This document shows, one piece after another, positions 15,553-23,879 of a DNA stretch of 64,000 nt. This stretch comes from Enterocloster alcoholdehydrogenati. GTDB lineage: Bacteria > Bacillota > Clostridia > Lachnospirales > Lachnospiraceae. The position numbers and the translations under genes were made by a program. The number at the start of each line of letters is the position of its first letter. Position 1 is the stretch's first letter. The stretch lies in NCBI RefSeq assembly GCF_013282095.1, contig NZ_BLTJ01000009.1:62001-126000 (forward strand), in the 5' to 3' direction. The notes below the pieces were generated by a model. It made no database searches. It was not told the origin of the DNA and was given only the letters and a program-made list of their open reading frames with translations.

Positions 15553-17361
15553 ATGGAAAACGATCCGAATTATTTTGATACAGAAGTGTTTGAAGCAAAA
15601 CATATGAAAAAGACCATTCTGCGCTTTATCCGCTCCATGGGAAGGCAGAAATGGCGGCTGACGGTGGTATTTATCTGCATTGCCTTTTATACCTATTTCA
15701 CCGTCATGGCCCCCTTATACAGCGCCAACGTGGTGGACCTGATCTGGAATCAGATAAAAGCAAACCAGAATGCGGGCCACCCTTTCCGGATCACCTGGGA
15801 GCTGGGAGGAAGACAGCTTTTCCTGCTTCTTGTCATGTACCTTGCCTGCGGCGTTTTCTACACGCTCCAGAGCTTTCTCATGGCAGGCTTCGCGGAGAAA
15901 TTAAACCTTCAGCTCAGGGAAGAGATCAGTCGGAAGTTAAACCGCCTGCCGCTCTCCTTCTTTGACCGCCAGCAGCCGGGAGCCATCATGAGCCGGGCCA
16001 CCAATGATCTGGAAAAAATGTCCGAGGCCCTTCAGACCGGCCTTCTGCGCCTGTTTATGGCTGTAGGCACCATCATTGGCTCTCTGATCATCATGGCTGC
16101 CTTTGACTGGCTTCTCACCGCCGTTTTCCTGGTGTTTACGGCGATTTCTCTGCTGGCGGCCAGGGCTGCCTCCCGGCAGACCCTGCGCTATGCCAGCAGG
16201 CGTCAGGACTGCACTGGACGGCTCAACGGCCTCATCGAGGAAGCCTATAGCGGACGTATGCTGATAAAGGCCTTTAACCGGGAGGAGGAAAGTCTGGCTC
16301 AGATCGAACGGGCCGCCATAGAACTGGCCGATGCCTCTGAAAAAACGGACTGGATCACAGGCGCCATCAATCCCGGCATCCGCATCATCAACCGGGGCGG
16401 CCAGGTTGCCATCGCCGTCCTGGGAGGCTTTATGCTCCTGAAAGGCCATCTGACCCCCGGACGGTTCCAGGCGTTTTTCCAGTACGCCAACCAGGCCGGC
16501 GAACCCATTACTGAGCTGTCCTATATGATCAACTCCCTCCAGTCGGCTCTGGCATCCGTAGAGCGGGTCTATGAGCTTTTGGATGAAGAGGAAATTTCCC
16601 CTGATCCCGAAACGCCTCTTTTACTGCCCCGGCCAAAAGGGGATGTGGACTTTTCCCATATCCGTTTTGGCTACGATCCCAGCAGGCCTCTTATGAAGGA
16701 TGTAAGCTTTTCTGTCAAAGCAGGACAGAAGATCGCCATTGTGGGATCTACCGGAGCGGGAAAGACCACTCTTATCAACCTTCTGATGCGCTTTTATGAC
16801 ATCGGAGGCGGAAAAATCTCCCTGGACGGCACAGATACCAGAGACTTAAGCCGCAGAGGGCTTCGGCAGGCCTTTGGCATGGTTCTTCAGGATACCTGGC
16901 TGTTTGAGGGCACCATCGCGGAAAATATCGCCTATGGAAAGTCCGATGCCTCCAGGGATGAGATTATCGCCGCCGCTAAAGCCGCAAGGGCGGATTTCTT
17001 CATCCGCACCCTTCCAAAAGGCTATGATACTGTCCTTGGAAATGACGCGGAAAACATTTCCATCGGCCAGCGCCAGCTTCTTACCATTGCCAGAGTCATG
17101 CTCTGCGATCCCGCAATCCTGATTCTGGATGAGGCTACCTCTTCCGTAGATACACGCACAGAAATGGAAATCGGCCGGGCCATGAATACGCTGATGAAGG
17201 GCCGCACTACCTTTGTGATCGCCCACCGCCTTTCCACCATCGTAGATGCAGATCTGATCCTTGTAATGCAGAACGGCACCATCATTGAGCAGGGAGACCA
17301 CAAACGCCTCCTGCAGACAGGAGGCGCTTATGCGGAATTATATAACAGTCAGTTTGCTTAG
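15553..17361 (+). CDS. ABC exporter subunit with canonical catalytic Glu
   Basis: A 602-residue half-transporter with six membrane helices (residues about 30-320) and an ATPase domain from about 365. Walker A is GSTGAGKTT near 397 and Walker B LILDEATSSVD near 521 with the catalytic Glu intact. Its signature loop is NISIGQRQ instead of LSGGQ. The intact Glu here with a normal signature in the partner gives one competent and one degenerate nucleotide site, as expected for a heterodimer. Ribosome binding site AGGAGG; the chosen ATG is 15553, with MKKTIL at 15604 as a shorter alternative. Ends one base from the convergent molybdenum hydroxylase gene. Confidence 0.92.
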   Translation: MENDPNYFDTEVFEAKHMKKTILRFIRSMGRQKWRLTVVFICIAFYTYFTVMAPLYSANVVDLIWNQIKANQNAGHPFRITWELGGRQLFLLLVMYLACGVFYTLQSFLMAGFAEKLNLQLREEISRKLNRLPLSFFDRQQPGAIMSRATNDLEKMSEALQTGLLRLFMAVGTIIGSLIIMAAFDWLLTAVFLVFTAISLLAARAASRQTLRYASRRQDCTGRLNGLIEEAYSGRMLIKAFNREEESLAQIERAAIELADASEKTDWITGAINPGIRIINRGGQVAIAVLGGFMLLKGHLTPGRFQAFFQYANQAGEPITELSYMINSLQSALASVERVYELLDEEEISPDPETPLLLPRPKGDVDFSHIRFGYDPSRPLMKDVSFSVKAGQKIAIVGSTGAGKTTLINLLMRFYDIGGGKISLDGTDTRDLSRRGLRQAFGMVLQDTWLFEGTIAENIAYGKSDASRDEIIAAAKAARADFFIRTLPKGYDTVLGNDAENISIGQRQLLTIARVMLCDPAILILDEATSSVDTRTEMEIGRAMNTLMKGRTTFVIAHRLSTIVDADLILVMQNGTIIEQGDHKRLLQTGGAYAELYNSQFA

Positions 17362-17362
17362 A

Positions 17363-19696
17363 TCACTGGTTTAATCCCTTAAAGATCTTTTCAGCCGTCA
17401 CAGGCAATTCCCGAATGCGGACGCCTGTGGCGTTGTATACTGCATTGGCAATAGCCGGGGACGGAGTGTTGATCACGATCTCGCCGATAGACTTGGCGCC
17501 AAAGGGGCCTGTGGGTTCGTAGCTGCACTCAAACTCCACCTGAACGTTTCCAATATCCAGACGGCTTGGAAGCTTATACTGCATCAGGGAGTTTTCGCAT
17601 ACATGGCCGTTCTTTAAGTAGGTTACATCCTCATAAAGAGCCATTCCGATTCCCTGAACCAGACCGCCCTCCGTCTGGACTCTGGCCAGATTTTCGTTTA
17701 ACGGAGTACCGCAGTCTACGGCAGCCACAAACTGGATCAGTTCGATACTGCCGGTTTCCATATCGACCTCAACCTCTGCCGCTCCTGCCATAAACGGAGG
17801 CGGAGATACCGGGGAGGTGCAGGATTCCGTGGCCTGAAGGGCTTCGTTGTTAAAGCACATGGCCCTGTTTCCGATATCCTTGAGGGAAATCTCATTTTCA
17901 AGGCCGGATTCCTCAGAAACCGGGGTAAGACGCCGTACAGCCGTTCCGGTAAATTCCAGTTCCTCCTCGCTGCAGTTTAAATACTCTGCGGCTTTTTTTA
18001 TGATCTTTTTTTTCAGGGTTTCACAGGTCTTTACCACTGCATTTCCTGTAAGGTAAGCGGTGCTGGAGGCATAAGAACCGGAATCATAGGGAGAAATATC
18101 CGTATCTACGCCATAAACTACAATATCATCTGCCTCGCAGTTCAGACACTCCGCAGCCACCTGAGCCAGTGTGGTATCGCAGCCCGTTCCCATATCGGAA
18201 GCGCCGATGGTCATGGAGTAGAAACCATCGTCATTTACCTTGATAGTGACAGCGGCTACATCCACGTGTGAAATCGCAGATCCCTGCATAGCCATGGCAA
18301 GTCCCACTCCCCGTACCTTTCCGTTGCCCATATCTCTTTTTGGGTATTTCTCATCCCAGCCGATCATTTCCTTTGCACGCTCCACACAGCGGTCCAGGGC
18401 GCAGCTTCTGGCGGTCTCCCCATAGTAAGCAGGCATCACCTGGCCTTCGCGAACCATGTTTTTATCCCGCAGCTCAGTCGGATCCATCCCCAGCTCAGCC
18501 GCCAGCTCATCCATGGCAGACTCTACGGCAAAAATACCCTGAGTGGCGCCATAACCCCGGTACGCGCCTGCCGACATCCGGTTGGTGTAAACTACGTCAT
18601 AGGCAAAGCGGAAGGCTTTGGGCGTCCCGTACAGAGGGATGGATTTGTGGCCTGACAGCCCTACCGTGGTAGGCCCGTGTTCCCCGTATGCGCCTGTATT
18701 GGACAATGTATACACATCCATTGCCTGCAGAATCCCCTGATCATCGCAGCCTATTTTTACCCGAACCTCCATCTCATGGCGGGGAGAGGATGCGATTTGG
18801 GATTCATAGCGGCTGTATATGATCTTTGCCGGCTTTCCCGTTTTCATGGTAACAATGGCCGGATATACCTCTGCCACTACGGTCTGCTTTGCGCCAAAGC
18901 CTCCGCCGATTCTTGGCTTGATCACACGTATCTTTGATTTGGGCACATCCAGGGCATGGGCTAAAATCCGGCGCACATGGAAGGTTACCTGGGTGGAGGC
19001 AACTACATTGAGACGGCCATATACATCCATATAGGTGAACGCCCGGAAGGTCTCCATCATAGCCTGCTGGTTGGCCTTTGTATGGTATACGCGCTCGATC
19101 ACATGGCTGCTTTGTGCAAATGCCGCGTCCAGATCTCCATGGGTCTCGCCGCCGCAGGCGCAGAGGTTTCTCTTATTGTCGGCGCCCACACTGCACAGAG
19201 CCTTCCAGTCATCCTCAGGATGAACCAGGATATCCCCATCCTTGGCATCGTGCATATCAAGAACCGGCTCCAGCACCTCGTATTTTACCTTAATCAGACG
19301 CATGGCCCGGTCTACACAAGCCTCATTTTCACCGGCCACAATGGCTACGGCATCACCTGCAAACCGCAGCCTCTGATCCAGGATCAGACGGTCATAGGGG
19401 CTGGGTTCTGGATAGGTCTGTCCCGCCAGGGTAAAGCGCTTTTTCGGAACGTCCTTCCAGGTCAGGATACACTCAATGCCCTGAACCTTTGAGGCTACGC
19501 CGCAGTCGATCTCACGGATCAGCGCATGGGCGTAGGGGCTTCTCAGCACCTTTACCACCAGACAGTCCTTCATTGCCAGGTCATCGGTATAGACAGGCTT
19601 TCCTGTTACAAGGGCTTTAGCGTCCTTTTTGATCAGAGGCGCGCCTACCACCCGCAGAGCTCTGGCCTCAGAGGGCCGTTTTTGTGAATTTGCCAT
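17363..19696 (-). CDS. Xanthine dehydrogenase-family molybdopterin-binding subunit
   Basis: A 777-residue large subunit of a molybdenum hydroxylase. Landmarks: IGGGFGAKQ near residue 240, the RGYGATQGIFAVESAMDELA segment, and the C-terminal GPFGAKSIGEI motif whose Glu acts as the base in the family. It would hydroxylate a purine or another N-heterocycle in the cytoplasm, with electrons passing to the iron-sulfur and FAD subunits encoded upstream. The start overlaps the stop of the iron-sulfur subunit (GTGATG); the GTG at 19699 is an alternative, both behind GGAGG. Substrate cannot be told from sequence; the purine salvage genes elsewhere in the window make a purine plausible. No cofactor-insertion gene is adjacent. 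Confidence 0.92.
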   Translation of the reverse strand: MANSQKRPSEARALRVVGAPLIKKDAKALVTGKPVYTDDLAMKDCLVVKVLRSPYAHALIREIDCGVASKVQGIECILTWKDVPKKRFTLAGQTYPEPSPYDRLILDQRLRFAGDAVAIVAGENEACVDRAMRLIKVKYEVLEPVLDMHDAKDGDILVHPEDDWKALCSVGADNKRNLCACGGETHGDLDAAFAQSSHVIERVYHTKANQQAMMETFRAFTYMDVYGRLNVVASTQVTFHVRRILAHALDVPKSKIRVIKPRIGGGFGAKQTVVAEVYPAIVTMKTGKPAKIIYSRYESQIASSPRHEMEVRVKIGCDDQGILQAMDVYTLSNTGAYGEHGPTTVGLSGHKSIPLYGTPKAFRFAYDVVYTNRMSAGAYRGYGATQGIFAVESAMDELAAELGMDPTELRDKNMVREGQVMPAYYGETARSCALDRCVERAKEMIGWDEKYPKRDMGNGKVRGVGLAMAMQGSAISHVDVAAVTIKVNDDGFYSMTIGASDMGTGCDTTLAQVAAECLNCEADDIVVYGVDTDISPYDSGSYASSTAYLTGNAVVKTCETLKKKIIKKAAEYLNCSEEELEFTGTAVRRLTPVSEESGLENEISLKDIGNRAMCFNNEALQATESCTSPVSPPPFMAGAAEVEVDMETGSIELIQFVAAVDCGTPLNENLARVQTEGGLVQGIGMALYEDVTYLKNGHVCENSLMQYKLPSRLDIGNVQVEFECSYEPTGPFGAKSIGEIVINTPSPAIANAVYNATGVRIRELPVTAEKIFKGLNQ

Positions 19697-20169
19697 CACT
19701 CCCTGCCTCCTTTCTGCTGTGCCTTAACCTCCAGATATTTCCTGACCGCCCGAAGCTGGGACATATATCCGCTGCAGCGGCAGAGATTTCCGGCCAGATA
19801 CTCCTTGATCTCCTCCTCTGTGGGATCAGACAGTTCCCGCTCCATGGCTAAAACGTTCATGATAAAGCCCGGACTGCAGAAACCGCACTGCTCGCCGCCC
19901 TCGGCAGCCAGGAACATACCGAACTCCTCAGCCTCCTTCTGTAGGCCCTCCAGCGTGGTCACATGGCGTCCCTGCGCCCGCATGGCCAGGACTGAGCAGG
20001 AAAGAACCGGCTTTCCGTCCAGCCATACGGTGCACAGACCGCAGTTTGCCGTCTCACAGCCCCTTTTTACGCTGTAGCAGCCAAGTTCACGGACCAGATC
20101 AAGGAGCACCATATCCGGGCGCACCTCGGCCTGTACCTGTTTTCCATTTAAACGAAAGCTCATTTCCAT
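19696..20169 (-). CDS. (2Fe-2S) subunit of the molybdenum hydroxylase
   Basis: A 157-residue protein with two iron-sulfur clusters. The N-terminal plant-ferredoxin-type cluster uses CETANCGLCTVW and the Cys of VLSCSV; the C-terminal helical cluster uses CGFCSPG and CRCSGY. It shuttles electrons from the molybdenum subunit to the FAD subunit. Its ATG overlaps the FAD subunit stop by one base (TAATG) and its own stop overlaps the next start, showing a translationally coupled three-gene operon. Confidence 0.95.
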   Translation of the reverse strand: MEMSFRLNGKQVQAEVRPDMVLLDLVRELGCYSVKRGCETANCGLCTVWLDGKPVLSCSVLAMRAQGRHVTTLEGLQKEAEEFGMFLAAEGGEQCGFCSPGFIMNVLAMERELSDPTEEEIKEYLAGNLCRCSGYMSQLRAVRKYLEVKAQQKGGRE

Positions 20170-20960
20170 TACCGGCTCACACTCCTTCCCTTTAACCTCT
20201 CCATCAGACGTCTCACAAATACCTCTGCAAGGCTGTGCCGGTATTCTGCGCTGCCCCTTACATTATCTCCATAGGAAAATGCGTCTGCCGCCTGCTTTGC
20301 CATTTCCTTCGTAGTGTCAAAATCATCCTCTGTGAACTGGATCAAAGAAGCCTTGGCCGGTCTTGCCCCGATGGATACAAACCACTGATTTCCAAGGTTG
20401 GCCGTACAGACTGCCAGAATCGGGAAATCGGTCTGTGAATTTCTCTGGCTCATATAGGCGGCCTTCCTGCCGTCCTTTTTTATCACGATCCGTACCAGGA
20501 TATCCTTATCATCCCGATGGGCAGGCCGGGACGCAAGCTCCCTGACAGGCACCATCCCGCCGTGATACAGCTCTGCATAAGCGTCAAGAGCCAGCAGGCA
20601 GGTCAGGATGTCGGAGAAACCGAAACGGCCGTAAACGCTGCCTCCTACCGTAGCGCAGTTACGCATCTGCACGCCTACGATATGCCTCGTACACTCCTTA
20701 AAAATACCCCCGAAATATGTATTCAGCCCCTCATGGGTCTCCAGCTGCCGCAGGCTGCACATGGCTCCCACAGAAAATTCCCCGTCGTTTTCTTCGATCC
20801 GGTCCAGTCCAAGACCTGATAAATCGATCACCGTACGTTTTGTGACGCTGGTCATCTTCAGCCATACCATTCCGCCTACCACCAGGCTGCTGCGCTTCTG
20901 GCACAGCTCATATGCCTCTGCCAGACTGCTTACCTTTACATAATCATCCGCTCGAAACAC
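20169..20960 (-). CDS. FAD-binding subunit of the molybdenum hydroxylase
   Basis: A 263-residue FAD subunit of the CoxM/XdhB type, with the flavin-binding segments VVGGMVWLKM near residue 30 and ATVGGSVYGRFGFSDILTCL near residue 105. I set the start at a GTG (20960) because AAAGGAG lies eight bases upstream, and the extra 22 residues of the longer frame (to 21026) do not resemble the family and overlap the terminator region. It is the first gene of the operon FAD - FeS - Mo subunit. Confidence 0.88.
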   Translation of the reverse strand: MFRADDYVKVSSLAEAYELCQKRSSLVVGGMVWLKMTSVTKRTVIDLSGLGLDRIEENDGEFSVGAMCSLRQLETHEGLNTYFGGIFKECTRHIVGVQMRNCATVGGSVYGRFGFSDILTCLLALDAYAELYHGGMVPVRELASRPAHRDDKDILVRIVIKKDGRKAAYMSQRNSQTDFPILAVCTANLGNQWFVSIGARPAKASLIQFTEDDFDTTKEMAKQAADAFSYGDNVRGSAEYRHSLAEVFVRRLMERLKGRSVSR

Positions 20961-21023
20961 CTGATCGCTCCTTTCATCATCTGCAAACTTGATCCTCTGT
21001 GTCAATTGTTCCTGTATATTAGA

Positions 21024-21060
21024 CAAACAGAGGCATTATACCATGAAATGCCTCTGTTTG
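21024..21060 (-). terminator. Terminator after the PBP gene
   Basis: A perfect 14-bp stem (CAAACAGAGGCATT with its complement, arms 21024-21037 and 21047-21060) and 9-base loop, 12 bases after the PBP stop on the minus strand. The downstream tract is only moderately T-rich. Confidence 0.7.
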
Positions 21061-21072
21061 CCAGATTGGACG

Positions 21073-22518
21073 TTATTTTTTCAAAAGATATGTGTCAAAC
21101 AGCTTTCTTGCAATCGGGCCCGCGATCTTTCCGCCGCTGCCCGACTCCTCTACCAGCACGGTTACCACGATCCTGGGAGATTCGGCGGGAGCAAAGCCGG
21201 TAAACCAGGCGTGCGTCTCCCTGCCCGTTTCAAATTCTGCTGTCCCCGTCTTTGCCGCCACGGTATAATCCCCGGTGCGGACAGAGGAACCCGTTCCCTC
21301 TGTTACTACAGCTCTCATGAGCTCGGTCAGCTTTGCCGCCTCATCGGCGGTCATCAGTGAACCGTAGGCCTCAGGAAGAAACTTTTTGACCTCTTCCCCG
21401 CCTGCGCTGACAATCCGATCCAGCAGATAGGGTTTCATCAGCGTCCCTCCGTTGGCAATGGATGCCGTGATCAGTGCGTTGTGAAGGGGAGTGATCAGCG
21501 TGGTTCCCTGTCCGATAGATGTCTGCAGGATCTCCCAGGTATCGGCTCCTGCCTTCATGTTAAAGCTGCTCTCCTTATAGGGAAAGCCCGAAAATGGCAG
21601 CGGCCTGTTGTATAAAAGCTCCTCTGCCGATGTCCGAAACCGATCCAGATCCATCTCCAGGCCCATGCTTGCAAATGCCCCGTTGCAGGAGTTGGCAAAT
21701 GCCTTTACAAAATCCTGGCTGCCGTGCGCCTCGCTCTGGAAGCATTTGATGGAATACTCCCCGTTGTGGTACACGCCGCTGCAGTCAAAATGGAAATTTT
21801 TGTAATCTTCTGGATGTTCCCGGATATATTCCAGAGCCGTCAGGATCTTAAAGGTAGATCCTGGGGCATAAAGTCCCTGTGCGGCCCGGTTTAAAAGCTG
21901 GCTCTGGGTATTGGAGCTGTCTGTTAAGGCAGCCCAGTCATTCAGAAGGGTATTGGGGTCATAATCCGGCTTTGACACCATGGCAAGGATCTTTCCCGTG
22001 CCAGGCTCCATGGCGATCACTGCCCCTCTTCTGTCTCCCAAAGCGGAATAGGCGGCCTGCTGTAAGTCCATGTCCAGGGTAGTCACCGCGTCATCTCCCA
22101 GATTTTTCTTGCCTGCCAGCTCATTTCCCGCCTGTTCGATCAGATTTACGTGGGAGGTGAGAAGGTAGAAGTTGGCCAGCGCCTCAATACCTGTTTTTCC
22201 CTTGGTGGAATATCCCACCACATGGGCGAACACATCCCCGTGATCGTAAACCCGGATCTCGTTTCCATCCTCATCCTCCTCGTTGTGGGCCAGTACCGTA
22301 CCGTCAGCGGCCAGGATCCTCCCCCGATGCACCCGGTCTGCAAAACTGTCCAGCCGGGCATTGTAGGAGTTGTTAATCACCTCCGGGCCCTGAAACCGGA
22401 GAAAATAGCCTATATAGACCGCCAGCCCTAAAAACAGCAGAACCATGGCGTAGGTGATCCACAGGATATTCCGGTTCGTCGGCGGCTCTTTCATCTCCTG
22501 TTTTTTCTTCTTACTCAT
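21073..22518 (-). CDS. Class B penicillin-binding protein (transpeptidase)
   Basis: A 481-residue membrane-anchored transpeptidase. One N-terminal membrane helix spans residues 19-41. The three active-site motifs are STFK near residue 221, SCN near 277 and KTG near 421. It cross-links peptidoglycan and works with the SEDS glycosyltransferase encoded immediately upstream, whose stop overlaps this start by four bases. It is shorter than PBP2/FtsI of model species and lacks PASTA domains, a form common in Lachnospiraceae. Whether it serves elongation, division or sporulation cannot be decided. Confidence 0.93.
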   Translation of the reverse strand: MSKKKKQEMKEPPTNRNILWITYAMVLLFLGLAVYIGYFLRFQGPEVINNSYNARLDSFADRVHRGRILAADGTVLAHNEEDEDGNEIRVYDHGDVFAHVVGYSTKGKTGIEALANFYLLTSHVNLIEQAGNELAGKKNLGDDAVTTLDMDLQQAAYSALGDRRGAVIAMEPGTGKILAMVSKPDYDPNTLLNDWAALTDSSNTQSQLLNRAAQGLYAPGSTFKILTALEYIREHPEDYKNFHFDCSGVYHNGEYSIKCFQSEAHGSQDFVKAFANSCNGAFASMGLEMDLDRFRTSAEELLYNRPLPFSGFPYKESSFNMKAGADTWEILQTSIGQGTTLITPLHNALITASIANGGTLMKPYLLDRIVSAGGEEVKKFLPEAYGSLMTADEAAKLTELMRAVVTEGTGSSVRTGDYTVAAKTGTAEFETGRETHAWFTGFAPAESPRIVVTVLVEESGSGGKIAGPIARKLFDTYLLKK

Positions 22519-23876
22519 CTCTGTTCTGCCTCCTCCATCTCTTCCTCATCATTTCTCTTAATAATATACAGCCCCTGGATCATTGCAAAGAGCATGAAGG
22601 TACTGACTATGGAGCTTCCGCCGTAGCTCACAAAGGGCAGCGTTACTCCTGTGGAGGGAATAAATTTCGTCACGCCTCCCACGGTTAAAAACACCTGCGT
22701 AACATACTGGATTCCCAGGCCAAAGGCGATCAGCTTGTAAAACATGGCCTGCATCCGGGACGCAATCATCATAAACTGGATGAAACATCCCAGACAGATC
22801 AGCAGGAGACAGATGGCAAATATCCCGCCGAACTCCTCAGAAATAGCCGCAAAGATAAAGTCCTTTTCCACCACCGGGATCTTCCCGGGCATCCCCTGGC
22901 ACAGTCCCATGCCGAACCACCCGCCGGTGCCGATAGCAAAAAGAGACTGGGTAATCTGATATCCGGTATTGTCAATATCGGCCCAGGGATTCTTCCAGGC
23001 GGCCACCCGCCGTTTTACATGGTCAAAAAGGTGATAGGCCGCCACTGCAGCCCCGCAGCCCAGTCCCAGCCCTCCAGTCAGATAGAGCCAGTTTCCGGTG
23101 GCGATAAACAGCATAAGTACATAACTGACAAAAAGGATCAGCGCTCCGCCCAGATCCTTTGACAGCACCAGAATCAGCACATGGGCTGCCGCTGCCGCAG
23201 TGGTAATGCAGATCTGCTTAAAGTCCGTAGACTGGTAAAACATGGAGGCCGTAAAAAGGACAAAGGTTAGCTTTACAAACTCCGAAGGCTGTATGGAAAA
23301 ACCGCCGATGCTTAAGGACAGCTGCGCTCCAAAGCTTTCATTCCCCACAATCCAGACCAGAAGAAGGGCAGCGATTCCCACGGCGGCATACAGCCACTGA
23401 AACCGGTAAATCTGCCAGAACCGCTCCATGATATAAGGGATCAGCCAGGAAATGACCGCCGCAGCGCAGACAATCACAAACTGGCGCAGAGCTTTGTCCA
23501 GAGGGACTTTTGCGTTCATGGACAGTCGGCTTAGCATAATAAAGCCTACTGCCAGCAGCATACAGGTGTTATTTATCAGCAGCCTTGACACATTCCGGTA
23601 AAACCGTCTGGTCAGGAAAATGTAAATCAGGAAAAACAGCACCTGCGCCGCATAAAAGCCTGCCAGGGCCGCTGTGATCTCCTGGCTGTCTGATTTCAGA
23701 CATAAAGTCAGATAGGCCAGAAAATGCAGCAGAAACATAACCCGGTTCTGCCTGCCGCAGATACTTTGTTTCCGTTCCTCATCCGAAAAGGAAAAGTAAC
23801 GGAAATTAGCCCAGGTATAGACGGCCATGAGAAAAATCATCATATATTTGGATACTTCCAGAATCAGATTGATCAT
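22515..23876 (-). CDS. FtsW/RodA/SpoVE-family SEDS peptidoglycan polymerase
   Basis: A 453-residue membrane protein with about ten helices. The C-terminal SEDS motifs ISEEFGGIFAI and STGVTLPFVSYGGSS are present. It polymerises lipid II together with a class B PBP, here the next gene, which overlaps by four bases. It starts three bases after the U32 peptidase stop, so the three are one transcript. Confidence 0.94.
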   Translation of the reverse strand: MINLILEVSKYMMIFLMAVYTWANFRYFSFSDEERKQSICGRQNRVMFLLHFLAYLTLCLKSDSQEITAALAGFYAAQVLFFLIYIFLTRRFYRNVSRLLINNTCMLLAVGFIMLSRLSMNAKVPLDKALRQFVIVCAAAVISWLIPYIMERFWQIYRFQWLYAAVGIAALLLVWIVGNESFGAQLSLSIGGFSIQPSEFVKLTFVLFTASMFYQSTDFKQICITTAAAAAHVLILVLSKDLGGALILFVSYVLMLFIATGNWLYLTGGLGLGCGAAVAAYHLFDHVKRRVAAWKNPWADIDNTGYQITQSLFAIGTGGWFGMGLCQGMPGKIPVVEKDFIFAAISEEFGGIFAICLLLICLGCFIQFMMIASRMQAMFYKLIAFGLGIQYVTQVFLTVGGVTKFIPSTGVTLPFVSYGGSSIVSTFMLFAMIQGLYIIKRNDEEEMEEAEQR

Positions 23877-23879
23877 AGG

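Noticed and set aside
17363-21026. Carbon monoxide dehydrogenase (CoxLMS) as an alternative name for the molybdenum hydroxylase
   Set aside because: The large-subunit CO dehydrogenase active-site loop with Cys (AYRCSF type) is absent; the loop reads AYRGYGA, which fits xanthine dehydrogenase-type enzymes.
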